A stretch of DNA of 64,000 bases from Timonella corticicola (GCF_042683685.1 NZ_JBHUOP010000001.1:372001-436000), one strand, 5' to 3'; positions 43,664-52,297 are shown, numbered from the stretch's first letter. Program-made: numbers and translations. The notes: generated by a model from the letters alone, not told the origin.

Positions 43664-45172
43664 ATGATCTCAAAGACACGGAAGAAACGTTCTGCGGCGT
43701 TGAGTGCTGTGGTGACACTGCTCGCGGTCGTATTGGGAGCCACCAGTGCGGTCGCCGTCCCTCTGGCGGCCTCAGATCCTGTGACTGGACAGGTAAGCAC
43801 AAAGGTGCACACCAAAAAAGAGCCTAAGGATCGGGGCGAGGTTTGGATGTGGGATGCAAGTTACCACGGGAAGGTGAAAAAAGGCACAACGAAGAGCCGA
43901 AACTCTGCCGCTAGGGTCAAAGGGGTTTCTCAGGTCCGATCGGTCCACCAAAGCGGAGGAACTGTCTACGCGCTCAAGAAAAACGGCAGCCTCTTGGCGT
44001 GGGGCGCCAACGACTTCGGACAACTAGGTAACGGCACGAAGAGGGACACCCGAAAACCCGCTAAGGTCAAGGGATTGCCCAAGATCAAGGCTCTCTATCT
44101 GCGCGGTGGGACAGCCTATGCACTCAGCAAGGACGGCAGAGTATGGGCGTGGGGAAAGAACACGTACGGGCTGCTTGGCGACGGCACGAGAAAGAACCGT
44201 TCGAAACCCGCGCGGATTAAAGGGCTTTCGAACGTCAAAACACTGTTCTTCAGCTACTCCAGTGTTTATGCCCTGAAGAAAGACGGGACTGTGTGGGCCT
44301 GGGGAGAGAACCAACTTGGAAACGGCAAGAAGAAGGGCAAGCATTACAAGCCAGCGAAGATCGAGGGGCTATCTGGGATCAAGACGCTCGAGATCACTGA
44401 ATCTGCAGTTTACGCACTCGACAAGAAGCGGAACGTGTGGGCCTGGGGCTCCAATTCTCACGGCCAGTTAGGGGACGGTACAACGAAGAACCGTCTGCAG
44501 CCCGTGCAGGTCAAGGCTCTTTCCAACGTTGCGGACATTCGAGCTTACGGGGCCTCAATCTATGCATTGAGGACTGACAAGACCGTATGGTCCTGGGGCC
44601 AAAACTCTTGGGGGCAACTTGGCCACGGGAATGGACAAAACCAGCCCACTCCCACACAGATTGAAGGGCTCTTCAACATTGCGCACATCTATGCTGCTGG
44701 CAACGCCGCATACGCTGTGAAAGCCGATGGAACGGTCTGGGCCTGGGGTATGAACCACTCCGGACAACTTGGTGACGGTACTAAACAGACTAGATCTGTG
44801 CCTAAACGTGTGAAGGGGCTTTCCGGGGTCACAGATGTCTACACGCTAGGCGAGTCAGTTTTCGCTCTAAAGAGCAATGGCACCGTGCGCGCCTGGGGAG
44901 ATAACTACCATGGTCGCCTGGGCGATGGGACATATAAGACTCGGACGAAGCCAGTGAAAGTGAAACGACTTTCAGGTGTTGTCGACATCTACATGAGCCA
45001 TGAGGGCCTCTCCTATGCGCTCACGGAGAAGGGGGTCCTGTGGCAGTGGGGTCCAAGCAACCCTGAGGGGGTAAATAGCGAGAGTGGCGTGTCCATCTAC
45101 ACCAAACCGGTGAAGATAAGGAACCTCAAGGGCGTTACCTCTTTCGAGGATGGTTACGCGATCACTCGGTAG
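43664..45172 (+). CDS. Secreted RCC1-repeat beta-propeller protein
   Basis: 502-aa exported protein. An N-terminal signal peptide (basic MISKTRKKR, hydrophobic core to about 28, cleavage after AVA near 31) leads into repeats of the RCC1 type. Seven clear copies have the core W-x-W-G-x-N-x-x-G-Q-L-G-D-G-T about every 50 residues, with degenerate copies at both ends, enough for a seven-bladed propeller. No LPxTG, SLH or lipobox is seen, so it is probably released or held non-covalently. It is very Lys-rich, unlike its neighbours. The partner is unknown; no secretion or adhesion genes adjoin it. Confidence 0.85.
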   Translation: MISKTRKKRSAALSAVVTLLAVVLGATSAVAVPLAASDPVTGQVSTKVHTKKEPKDRGEVWMWDASYHGKVKKGTTKSRNSAARVKGVSQVRSVHQSGGTVYALKKNGSLLAWGANDFGQLGNGTKRDTRKPAKVKGLPKIKALYLRGGTAYALSKDGRVWAWGKNTYGLLGDGTRKNRSKPARIKGLSNVKTLFFSYSSVYALKKDGTVWAWGENQLGNGKKKGKHYKPAKIEGLSGIKTLEITESAVYALDKKRNVWAWGSNSHGQLGDGTTKNRLQPVQVKALSNVADIRAYGASIYALRTDKTVWSWGQNSWGQLGHGNGQNQPTPTQIEGLFNIAHIYAAGNAAYAVKADGTVWAWGMNHSGQLGDGTKQTRSVPKRVKGLSGVTDVYTLGESVFALKSNGTVRAWGDNYHGRLGDGTYKTRTKPVKVKRLSGVVDIYMSHEGLSYALTEKGVLWQWGPSNPEGVNSESGVSIYTKPVKIRNLKGVTSFEDGYAITR

Positions 45173-45186
45173 CCTTTATGGTCATT

Positions 45187-45244
45187 GGGGCGCAATCGCC
45201 CCGCGTATGCAGAACAAGTGTGTGCACCCGGAGCAATTGCGCCC
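45187..45244 (+). terminator. Terminator region after RCC1 gene
   Basis: A short perfect hairpin GGGGCG-CAAT-CGCCCC (45187-45202) competes with a longer pairing of GGGCGCAAT (45188-45196) and ATTGCGCCC (45236-45244). The latter is followed by AGCGGTTTTTGC. The mutually exclusive pairings resemble an attenuator but may simply be a terminator. Confidence 0.5.
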
Positions 45245-45308
45245 AGCGGTTTTTGCTAGTGGCTCTTCGTTTCCTGTGGACAGTTTCAGGACAACCGCGG
45301 CACCGACG

Positions 45309-45314
45309 TAGAAT
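45309..45314 (+). promoter_or_regulatory. -10 box of DUF5998 gene
   Basis: TAGAAT ends 6 bases before the GTG at 45321, fitting a leaderless transcript. Confidence 0.5.
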
Positions 45315-45320
45315 TGATGG

Positions 45321-45902
45321 GTGACTTTTACTGATCAGCGCAGTGCGCTCAACGCCTCCCTCGACCGCGCAGGATACTACCCGGCACTCGTCTCCAGCGT
45401 TGTGCAGACCGCGCTCGCAGGAGATTCGATTGCTGCTCACTATGTGCACGTGGAAACGACGTTCGCTGGGCCAGAAGTGCGCAGGCACGTCACCGTGTTG
45501 GTGCTTACCGAGCGCAGGCTCATCATCGCGCACGTCGACGACCATGCGGGGGACGGTCAACGCGGTGAACCGCAATCGATGGCCGCTGCAACCACTGAGT
45601 CCGTTGTTCTGTCCGCAGTACGCTCGGTAGTGCTCACACACGCGGTTGCGAACCCAGAGAACTACCACGCAGGCGATGCACCACTTGAGGTTTCACTGGC
45701 CATCGGTTGGGGTGCAGTTTCGCGCATCGATCTCGAACCGGCGGCCTGCGGTGACCCGCACTGCGAGGCAGACCATGGCCTGACCGGTCAACTGACCTCA
45801 GATGATGTCATGCTTCGCGTGAGTGCTGAAGCAGAGGGAACGCAGGCTGTGAACGACCTCGTCTCCTTTGCACAGGCACTGACGGCGGTCACCGGTCGAT
45901 GA
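45321..45902 (+). CDS. DUF5998 protein
   Basis: 193-aa cytosolic protein of an actinobacteria-specific family (DUF5998). The start GTG is fixed by the -10 box 6 bases upstream. The family features are the N-terminal helix RAGYYPALVSSVVQTALAGD, the strand series VETTFAGPEVRRHVTVLVLTERRLIIAHVDD, and a Cys/His segment CGDPHCEADHG near 150 that could bind metal. Its stop overlaps the start of the following phosphodiesterase gene (ATGA), so the two are coupled; this pairing is conserved in actinobacteria but unexplained. Confidence 0.85.
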   Translation: MTFTDQRSALNASLDRAGYYPALVSSVVQTALAGDSIAAHYVHVETTFAGPEVRRHVTVLVLTERRLIIAHVDDHAGDGQRGEPQSMAAATTESVVLSAVRSVVLTHAVANPENYHAGDAPLEVSLAIGWGAVSRIDLEPAACGDPHCEADHGLTGQLTSDDVMLRVSAEAEGTQAVNDLVSFAQALTAVTGR

Positions 45903-47077
45903 CACAGCCTCAGACGGGCGCTTCAATGCAGGAGTTCCTTGCGGAACACGGTCTCGTTGCCCCGTCTTACACGGGACGGAGCCTGGCCACGCTCATGCCC
46001 TCCATCGCCCAGAGTCTCGGTGTGATCTCTGAAGACTCAATGGAGGCCGATGGGTGGGGGATCAGACCAACTCGGCACGTGTGCCTGATCGTGGTGGACG
46101 GGCTGGGAGCACTCAACCTAGCCGAGTTCTCCGCCGACGCCCCGTTCCTCAACGAACTGGCAACTGATGCCGCGACGGCGAGCACAGGATTTCCCAGCAC
46201 CACGGCCACCTCTATGAGCATCATCGGAACTGGCAGCGAGACGGGCAGGACCGGCATCGTCGGATACTCGGCGATGAACCCGGCAACTGGCGAGAACGCA
46301 AACTTCGTTGCTTGGCGGAACCTGCCCGCCCCGCACGAGATCCAACGCAAACCGGTCCTGCTGGAAAAGATCGTCCAGAGCGGCCTACGCGTACGTTCGA
46401 TCGGCCTGGCACGCTACAACGGATCTGGGATGACCCTCGCTACCCTGCGTGGTCCTGAGTACGAGGAGGCGATCTCACTGCAAGACCACTTCGAGCGCGC
46501 TCTCCTACACTGTGTGTCACCAGGACTGACGCACCTATACTGGGCCGACATAGACAAGGTGGGTCACCACTACGGTGTTGGCTCGCCTGAATGGCGTCAA
46601 GCGCTGCGTGACTTTGACCGCGAACTCGCCCGATTCGTCGCCAATCTCCCCACTGAAACCCAGTTGGTGCTCACAGCCGACCACGGCATGATCAATGTGG
46701 ACCTCGCGCAACGAATCGATGTGGCGCAACACTTCGCGCTCGCGCGAGGATTGCGCGGACTAGGTGGGGAACCACGGCTCACGCACGCTTACTTCAACTC
46801 CCCGGGAGCCGCTGACAAGGCCCTGCCTGCGTGGCAGGGCACCATAGGTGAACACGGAGTGGTGCTTACCCGAGATCAAGCCATCGATCTCGGGTTGTTT
46901 GGTGAGGTGGCGTCCCACGTGCGCGACTGGATCGGACACTTGATCGTGATCGCGAAGAAGCGGGCAACCGTAATCGACAGTGAAACCATGAGTCCTTCTG
47001 CAATCGGACTCAGGGGCGTTCATGGCTCTCTCACGGAAACTGAAGTGACAGTCCCCGCCGTCATCCATGTGGCCTGA
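45899..47077 (+). CDS. Nucleotide pyrophosphatase / alkaline-phosphatase-superfamily phosphodiesterase
   Basis: 392 aa with the metal site of the NPP group of the alkaline phosphatase superfamily. D67 lies in LIVVDGLG; the nucleophile Thr is in GFPSTTATS near 100. The second metal set is ADIDKVGHHYG near 220, TADHGM near 262, and a final His in GVHGSLTETE. No signal peptide is visible, so action inside the cell is likely, unlike many NPP enzymes. The substrate may be a nucleotide or phosphodiester and cannot be specified. It is translationally coupled to DUF5998. Confidence 0.87.
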   Translation: MTQPQTGASMQEFLAEHGLVAPSYTGRSLATLMPSIAQSLGVISEDSMEADGWGIRPTRHVCLIVVDGLGALNLAEFSADAPFLNELATDAATASTGFPSTTATSMSIIGTGSETGRTGIVGYSAMNPATGENANFVAWRNLPAPHEIQRKPVLLEKIVQSGLRVRSIGLARYNGSGMTLATLRGPEYEEAISLQDHFERALLHCVSPGLTHLYWADIDKVGHHYGVGSPEWRQALRDFDRELARFVANLPTETQLVLTADHGMINVDLAQRIDVAQHFALARGLRGLGGEPRLTHAYFNSPGAADKALPAWQGTIGEHGVVLTRDQAIDLGLFGEVASHVRDWIGHLIVIAKKRATVIDSETMSPSAIGLRGVHGSLTETEVTVPAVIHVA

Positions 47078-47085
47078 GACCGGCT

Positions 47086-48369
47086 CTACTCGGGCTTGGC
47101 CCCAAACATGATCTCGTCCCAGGTGGGCATGGGGGACCGGCCTTTGCTCTTGGACTTCTTGGCTGTCGCTGAGAGATGTTTGGTATCGATTTGCTCTCCG
47201 AGTAGATCTCGGTCATCCGCAGCGGCAGGTTCATCCGTGCGGGTGGACGGTCCAGACCCTTGATCGTCTGAGAGCAATGCTGGTGCGTTCGACGGTTCCG
47301 CGGAACTTAGGGCACTCAAGGCGCTTGTCATCGGAGTGCGGTCCTGAGGCGCCCAGGGAGACGAGTCTCGCCGTACGGTTTCTTCGCTCGGCGTGATATC
47401 ACGTCTCAACGGGCTGGCGGTATCAGCAACATCCGGCGCGCTGAGCGCCGAAAGTGAAGACACCGCCGAATGGGCTGACGCGGGGGTGGCGTCCTGCTCT
47501 ATCACCTGATCGTAGACCACATCCGAACCGCCTGGAGTGCGATCCGGGGTGTGCGGCAGGGAATACAACTTCCCCTCCGTGTGGCGCAGCGGAGTGGGCT
47601 CTACGGCGTTACCGTCGAATGCGATTGGTGTGCGGGTCCCTCGAACGCTGTCAAGCCGGTCGAGAAGATCCTCGGTGGCACCGGATGGGCTCGCAGCACT
47701 TGGCGTGAATGGACGTGGAGCGACTGCTTCGAAGTCGAACACAGCCTCCTGCACAGCGGCCAGGTGACGACGAGGAATCGGTTCGTCAGAGATGCGGGTC
47801 TCCGAAAGCCACTTGGAGTCCTCATCGATAGCCGTGACCGACTTGGAGGAGGACTTGTACATCCAACGGGCCACGCGAATGTCGTTGTCCATGTCAAAGG
47901 TGACGGTGACAATCCAACCGTGACCGGCGCTCTTGTAAGCATCCCATGCGAGGTCCATGGTGTTGACCTTGCGCGAGGCAAGTCGATCAATCACGATCTG
48001 CCCGAGCGTGGGGGAATCTGATTCTGGGCTGAGTCGTACCTTCTGTGCGTTCTCCGCGACAAACTGACGTTCGGCGAGAACCGGCCCTTCGTAGCGGTGC
48101 ACATACTCAAGCGGGACGTTGGACTTGGCGGCGATTTCCTGGGCTGTCATGCCGGAACGGATTCGGGCTTGAATTTCACGCGGGGGAAGGGCCCCTTCGT
48201 GATCGGCCTTGGCGGCCTCCATCCCCGCGCGGTCGAGACGGATCGCTGCGCGAAGCATAGGTGTGATTCTCAAGCGATAGTGCTCGCCGTTGGGTGCTAC
48301 GACAATGAGTTGTTCGCTGTCCTCACTGAGCCCAATGAATTTGAGGTCCCCAGCGAAATTATTGTGCAT
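47086..48369 (-). CDS. sepH: SepH-like cell division protein (DUF3071)
   Basis: Homologue of SepH, the actinobacterial FtsZ-binding protein that helps Z-ring formation. The 427-aa protein starts with the conserved domain: LKFIGLSEDSEQLIVVAPNGEHYRLRI, then the helix-turn-helix-like LPPREIQARIRSGMTAQEIAAKSNVPLEYVHRYEGPVLAERQF, which is known to contact FtsZ. A domain ending near 215 follows (WIVTVTFDMDNDIRVARWMYKS). The rest is disordered, rich in Ser, Pro, Ala and Asp, with the short basic end KSKSKGRSPMPTWDEIMFG that is also conserved. The ATG at 48369 follows GAGAGGG. Confidence 0.9.
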   Translation of the reverse strand: MHNNFAGDLKFIGLSEDSEQLIVVAPNGEHYRLRITPMLRAAIRLDRAGMEAAKADHEGALPPREIQARIRSGMTAQEIAAKSNVPLEYVHRYEGPVLAERQFVAENAQKVRLSPESDSPTLGQIVIDRLASRKVNTMDLAWDAYKSAGHGWIVTVTFDMDNDIRVARWMYKSSSKSVTAIDEDSKWLSETRISDEPIPRRHLAAVQEAVFDFEAVAPRPFTPSAASPSGATEDLLDRLDSVRGTRTPIAFDGNAVEPTPLRHTEGKLYSLPHTPDRTPGGSDVVYDQVIEQDATPASAHSAVSSLSALSAPDVADTASPLRRDITPSEETVRRDSSPWAPQDRTPMTSALSALSSAEPSNAPALLSDDQGSGPSTRTDEPAAADDRDLLGEQIDTKHLSATAKKSKSKGRSPMPTWDEIMFGAKPE

Positions 48370-48734
48370 GTCCCTCTCCACCTTTCGTCGTGCCCTAACA
48401 TTTTCCCCCGACAAGCCGCGAAACCCTGCGCATTTGGGTCGGTGTGCCGCATGTGTGGGCGCTTCGTACCATCTTGGCTCATAACGTGCCGTTACGTCCT
48501 TTACGGGCAGTTCGCGCAGAGCGTAAAGCGCACGTTAATGCGGGATTAATCGTATTGTGCTCGGGATCACCTCTGAACAGGGGTGCATTAGGGGGAAAAA
48601 TGTTGGAAAATCCCATCGCTACCATTTGCAATTCCGGGGGAATAAAACCGGGCGCTCATGCGTAGTTCTTCGGCGGAGCGTCCAGAACCTTGGGCGACCA
48701 AACACAGCAAATGCAACGGAGTGTGAACCCACAC
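48370..48734. other. Intergenic region between sepH and DUF4193 gene
   Basis: About 365 bases holding the divergent promoters of sepH and the DUF4193 gene, with no credible ORF. It contains a nested inverted repeat: AACGTGC (48483-48489) pairs with GCACGTT (48530-48536), and inside it CTTTACG (48499-48505) pairs with CGTAAAG (48522-48528). This could be a structured RNA or a two-part operator. Confidence 0.5.
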
Positions 48735-49031
48735 ATGGCAACTGACTACGATGCCCCTCGTAAGAATGAAGAAGACATCAGCGAGGACTCGATCGAGGAG
48801 CTCAAGGCACGTCGTTCGGACAAGAGTTCTGGCGTTGTAGACGAAGATGAAGCGGATGCAGCCGAGGGGTATGAACTACCCGGAGCGGACCTGTCGGGCG
48901 AAGAACTCGCGGTTCGTGTGATCCCACGTCAGGCTGACGAGTTCACCTGTGGATCATGCTTCCTTGTGCACCACCGCTCCCAACTCGCCTACGAGAAGAA
49001 CGGTATGCAGATCTGCACCGAGTGCGAGTGA
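48735..49031 (+). CDS. DUF4193 zinc-ribbon protein
   Basis: 98-aa actinobacterial protein (DUF4193). The front is acidic (MATDYDAPRKNEEDISEDS and the DEDEADAAEG run). The C-terminal zinc ribbon reads FTCGSCFLVHHRSQL...ICTECE, giving two Cys-X2-Cys pairs about 28 residues apart. The start ATG at 48735 gives the canonical MATDYDAPR; the longer frame from 48690 is not supported. It is followed by a strong terminator. The family is a constant neighbour of dut; function is unknown. Confidence 0.9.
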   Translation: MATDYDAPRKNEEDISEDSIEELKARRSDKSSGVVDEDEADAAEGYELPGADLSGEELAVRVIPRQADEFTCGSCFLVHHRSQLAYEKNGMQICTECE

Positions 49032-49071
49032 GCCACGGCTGACACTCCACCTTTCGCACGTCTTAACTCGT

Positions 49072-49104
49072 TTGTGGCCGAAACCTTTTAGGTTTCGGCC
49101 ACAA
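49072..49104 (+). terminator. Terminator of DUF4193 gene
   Basis: Perfect 14-bp arms (49072-49085, 49091-49104), a 5-base loop, then GTTTTTTG. Confidence 0.92.
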
Positions 49105-49145
49105 GTTTTTTGTTTCCGTGAGACTTCCGCAGTTCGGCATCGCGG

Positions 49146-49151
49146 TAGAGT
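49146..49151 (+). promoter_or_regulatory. -10 box of dut
   Basis: TAGAGT ends 8 bases before the GTG at 49160, fitting a leaderless transcript. Confidence 0.45.
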
Positions 49152-49159
49152 AATGGTTT

Positions 49160-49624
49160 GTGACTGTAGACCAACCTGAAGTGCTCGTAACCCTGCTCGA
49201 CGATGCCGCGGACATCCCCGCATACGCCCACCCTGGCGATGCCGGCGCGGACCTCGTGACAACTGAGGATGTGGAACTCGCTCCATTTGAGCGCAAACTC
49301 GTGGGCACCGGTATCGCGATCGCTCTGCCCAATGGATACGCCGCATTCGTCCATCCGCGTTCCGGCCTCGCCGCCAAGCAGGGCCTGACCATTGTGAATG
49401 CCCCAGGAACCGTGGATGCTGGATACCGCGGAGAGATCAAGGTCTCCCTGTACAACAGCGATCCGCGCACCCCAATTGTGTTGAAGCGCGGTGACCGGAT
49501 TGCCCAGCTCGTGATTCAACAGGTTTCTCGGGCAAGGTTCCTACAAGCGGATTCCCTGCCTGGTTCACACCGCGGTGACGGCGGATTCGGCTCCTCCGGT
49601 GGCTGGAAGGCCAACGCGCAGTAA
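49160..49624 (+). CDS. dut: dUTP diphosphatase
   Basis: Trimeric dUTPase that hydrolyses dUTP to dUMP and pyrophosphate, keeping uracil out of DNA. In 154 aa all five motifs are present: DAGADL, PRSGLAAKQG, GTVDAGYRGEI (catalytic Asp), RGDRIAQLVI and the P-loop-like C-terminal RGDGGFGSSG. The start is GTG. It heads the plus-strand run dut, DUF3710, OB-fold, DUF3159, the order found in other actinobacteria. Confidence 0.96.
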   Translation: MTVDQPEVLVTLLDDAADIPAYAHPGDAGADLVTTEDVELAPFERKLVGTGIAIALPNGYAAFVHPRSGLAAKQGLTIVNAPGTVDAGYRGEIKVSLYNSDPRTPIVLKRGDRIAQLVIQQVSRARFLQADSLPGSHRGDGGFGSSGGWKANAQ

Positions 49625-49745
49625 CGGCGCGACAAATTTTCCCACCAGCGAACTCGTGGCACGTATTACGAAAAGGTCACGAAACCAGATAGGCTATGCA
49701 GAGTCATCGGCTGTCTCGCCGGACGTGATCCAAAGGAGTAACCCA

Positions 49746-50447
49746 GTGGCGTTGTTTCGACGTAACAAGAATTCTGTTCCCGCAGAACCAACTGTCGAGC
49801 AGGCACCTGCACCTCAGCCCACCAAAGAGGCAAAGGCAACCGTGAGTGGCCCCTTTGACGCGGCAGACGTTCCTGAACGCGGGGAACGCCTAGACTTGGG
49901 CGCGATCTGGCTTCCCGGTCGCGAGGGCGCGGAACTCCGCATGGAGGTTGATCAACGTACTCAGCGGGTCACGGGAGTGGCTATCGCACTCAACGGTTCG
50001 ATTCTGCAACTGCAGGCTTTCGCAGCACCTAAGACGTTGGGTATTTGGGATGAGATCCGCGAGGAAATCGCGAAGTCCATCGCAAACCAAGGCGGGCAGG
50101 TGGATGAAGTGCCCGGCAAGTTGGGGCGCGAACTCCTGGTAAAGCTTCCGGTGAAGATGAAGGACGGAAACCCGGGGATCCAGCCTGCTCGGTTTGTTGG
50201 CTTTGACGGACCGCGTTGGTTCTTGCGCGGCGTGTTCTCTGGCCGTGCCGCATTCGACCTAGAGGCGGCGAAGGATCTCGAATGGATCTTCCGCAACGTC
50301 GTTGTAGTCCGTGGCAGCGAGCCTCGCCCACCACGCGACCTGTTGACGCTGACTCTCCCAGGACAACGTCCCGTTCCGGTTCCCGCGACGCCTGAGGCGG
50401 ATTTGAACCCGCTCAAGCGCGGCCCGGAGATCACGCAGATTGGCTAG
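49746..50447 (+). CDS. DUF3710 protein
   Basis: 233-aa cytosolic actinobacterial protein (DUF3710). From the GTG at 49746, with AAAGGAG 9 bases before, it begins VALFRRNKN; the open frame upstream overlaps dut and is not family-like. Conserved blocks are PFDAADVPERGERLDLGAIWLPG, LQLQAFAAPKTLGIWDEIREEI, and GFDGPRWFLRGVFSGRAAFD with RNVVVVRGSEPRPPRDLLTLTLP. It is the usual partner of dut and the OB-fold gene; the function is unknown. Confidence 0.9.
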   Translation: MALFRRNKNSVPAEPTVEQAPAPQPTKEAKATVSGPFDAADVPERGERLDLGAIWLPGREGAELRMEVDQRTQRVTGVAIALNGSILQLQAFAAPKTLGIWDEIREEIAKSIANQGGQVDEVPGKLGRELLVKLPVKMKDGNPGIQPARFVGFDGPRWFLRGVFSGRAAFDLEAAKDLEWIFRNVVVVRGSEPRPPRDLLTLTLPGQRPVPVPATPEADLNPLKRGPEITQIG

Positions 50448-50456
50448 TTAGGGGCA

Positions 50457-50816
50457 ATGCGGCTCGTACGTGAACTGTTTGCGTCGGCTGAGCAGGTTGA
50501 CGCTGCTCAGGAGCGGCTTACTGCCGCACGGGAGCGGTCCGCTACCCTCATCGAGAACGCCCATGATCGTACTCGCGCTACCTATTATGGCGTGGTGCGG
50601 TCAGTGGTGTTCAATCCCGAACTGAGCAGGGTTCGCCTGGAGGCAGAGTTGTATGACGGGTCCGGCGCCCTGGCGCTTGTGTGGCTTGGTCGGCGACGGA
50701 TCGCCGGGATCGCGCCTGGGACTCGAATGACCGTGACTGGAATGGTCACCATGGTCAATGGTCGGCCGGTTATGTACAACCCTCGATACGAACTCAAAGC
50801 GAAAACTGGAGACTAG
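50457..50816 (+). CDS. OB-fold nucleic-acid-binding domain protein
   Basis: 119-aa protein with a helical N-terminus (RELFASAEQVDAAQERLTAARE) and a single OB-fold: ATYYGVVRSVVFNP, RVRLEAELYDGSGALALVWLGRRRIAGIAPGTRMTVTGMV, and the closing NPRYEL. This resembles the anticodon-binding-type OB domain found in a conserved actinobacterial gene between DUF3710 and DUF3159. It could bind single-stranded nucleic acid; no enzyme motif is present. It starts 9 bases after the DUF3710 stop in one operon. Confidence 0.82.
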   Translation: MRLVRELFASAEQVDAAQERLTAARERSATLIENAHDRTRATYYGVVRSVVFNPELSRVRLEAELYDGSGALALVWLGRRRIAGIAPGTRMTVTGMVTMVNGRPVMYNPRYELKAKTGD

Positions 50817-50820
50817 CCAA

Positions 50821-51675
50821 GTGAACCCAGCCGACCAGAATCCCGACACACCTGCGGTATGGACCAAGCGTCAGCCAACGGAATGGCCGGAAAGCTCCGA
50901 AAACAAGAGGTCGCGCGGTGTGCGTGCGCTGACATCGGATGAGTTCAATGCGCTTGATTCGGTCGGTGGCATTCGCGGGCTCGTGGAGTCCGTGCTACCA
51001 GGGCTTGCGTATTTGGTCCTGTTTATTGCAACCCGTGATCTGACGGTCGCGTTGATCGGCTCCCTGTCGATTGCCGCGGTCATGGTGATCGCGCGGTTGA
51101 TTCAACGCACACCCGTCACGATGGCGTTCTCGGGTATCTTCGGAGTGGCAATCGGCCTATATGTTGCATGGAAATCGGGCGATGCTCAGGACTTCTACGT
51201 GTGGGGTCTACTGGTCAACGCCGCGTATCTGCTCGGCATGCTCGTTACGATCTTGATTCGCTGGCCCGGGGTCGGCGTCCTGGTCGAGGTGTTGCGTTCG
51301 GGTCTCGGCGCCCAGGGCACCTCAAAGATCGCCGACGATTCGGCAGCTGCCAGCGCGACCTCGCCCTCCGTTGTGGACAGCCAAGAAGAGCACACGCCAG
51401 AGGAGCAGAAGAACACCGAGCAGGTTGTGTTTCCGACCGCTTGGCGCAAAGACAAGAAGCTCTATGCCGCGTACACCACGGTCACGTGGATGTGGATTGG
51501 GATGTTCGCGGCTCGTATCATAGTGCAACTGCCGCTGTATCTTGCGGGCGAAGACTATATCGCGGCACTGGGCACCGCCCGTCTGGTCATGGGTGTACCG
51601 CTGTTCGCGCTCGTGCTGTGGCTTTCGTGGCGGATTATCCGCCAGTCAACGCACTCTGCAAATCCTCAAGTTTGA
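50821..51675 (+). CDS. DUF3159 membrane protein
   Basis: 284-aa membrane protein of the actinobacterial DUF3159 family. After a hydrophilic start come six hydrophobic segments: GIRGLVESVLPGLAYLVLFI, TVALIGSLSIAAVMVIA, TMAFSGIFGVAIGLYVAW, FYVWGLLVNAAYLLGML, WMWIGMFAARIIVQLPLYL and ARLVMGVPLFALVLWLSW. A charged loop containing EEHTPEEQKNTEQ lies after the fourth. The GTG at 50821 begins 4 bases after the OB-fold stop. Its 3' end overlaps the facing trkA gene by 41 bp. Transport is possible but unproven. Confidence 0.88.
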   Translation: MNPADQNPDTPAVWTKRQPTEWPESSENKRSRGVRALTSDEFNALDSVGGIRGLVESVLPGLAYLVLFIATRDLTVALIGSLSIAAVMVIARLIQRTPVTMAFSGIFGVAIGLYVAWKSGDAQDFYVWGLLVNAAYLLGMLVTILIRWPGVGVLVEVLRSGLGAQGTSKIADDSAAASATSPSVVDSQEEHTPEEQKNTEQVVFPTAWRKDKKLYAAYTTVTWMWIGMFAARIIVQLPLYLAGEDYIAALGTARLVMGVPLFALVLWLSWRIIRQSTHSANPQV

Positions 51676-52297
51676 CGGTGTTTCCAGCAACGAACAGCAG
51701 TTCATCGCCAGCCTCGAGCGTATCGTCTGGCTGAGGTGCCAATGGCTGGTCACCGCGTACGATCGCGGCTAAGACCGTGTCTGCGGGCCACTGCATTTCG
51801 TACACGGTCTTACCCACAAACCGGGCATCCACCGGCACCGTGAACTCGAAGATTCCTGCGCCGGACTGGTGGAACGTAAAGATGTTCACCAGGTCGCCCA
51901 CGGCAACTGCTTCTTCAACCATCGCCGTCATGATGCGTGGCGTTGAGACGGCAACGTCCACGCCCCACGACTCATCGAACATCCACTCGTTCTTCGGGTT
52001 GTTCACGCGGGCAACCACGCGCGGGACACCATACTCGGTTTTGGCGAGCAGGGAGATCACAAGGTTTGCCTTGTCATCACCGGTGGCGGCGACGATCACA
52101 TCGCAGGTGCCGACCTGTGCCTCGTCGAGGGTGGAGAGTTCACACGCGTCCGCAAGAAGCCATTCGGCGTCAGGCACCTGAGCCATGCGCATCGCGGCCG
52201 GATTGCGATCGATGATGGTGATGTCGTGTGTGTTAGCTACCAATTCGCGGGAGATCGACAGGCCAACAGAACCTGCTCCTGCAACAACAACCTTCAT
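51635..52297 (-). CDS. TrkA-family potassium uptake regulator (second of pair)
   Basis: 220-aa cytosolic NAD-binding RCK protein that gates a Trk/Ktr-type potassium channel. The Rossmann start is MKVVVAGAGSVGLSISRELV, with ligand-binding IIDRNPAA (acidic Asp at strand-2 end) and DACEL. The TrkA-C domain (about 140-220) ends LFVAGNTVKLEDLQSAL. The open frame upstream is a shadow of its neighbour; the ATG at 52297 overlaps the first trkA gene's stop by 4 bases. Its own stop lies within the DUF3159 coding sequence on the other strand. No channel gene is in the window. Confidence 0.9.
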   Translation of the reverse strand: MKVVVAGAGSVGLSISRELVANTHDITIIDRNPAAMRMAQVPDAEWLLADACELSTLDEAQVGTCDVIVAATGDDKANLVISLLAKTEYGVPRVVARVNNPKNEWMFDESWGVDVAVSTPRIMTAMVEEAVAVGDLVNIFTFHQSGAGIFEFTVPVDARFVGKTVYEMQWPADTVLAAIVRGDQPLAPQPDDTLEAGDELLFVAGNTVKLEDLQSALTGG

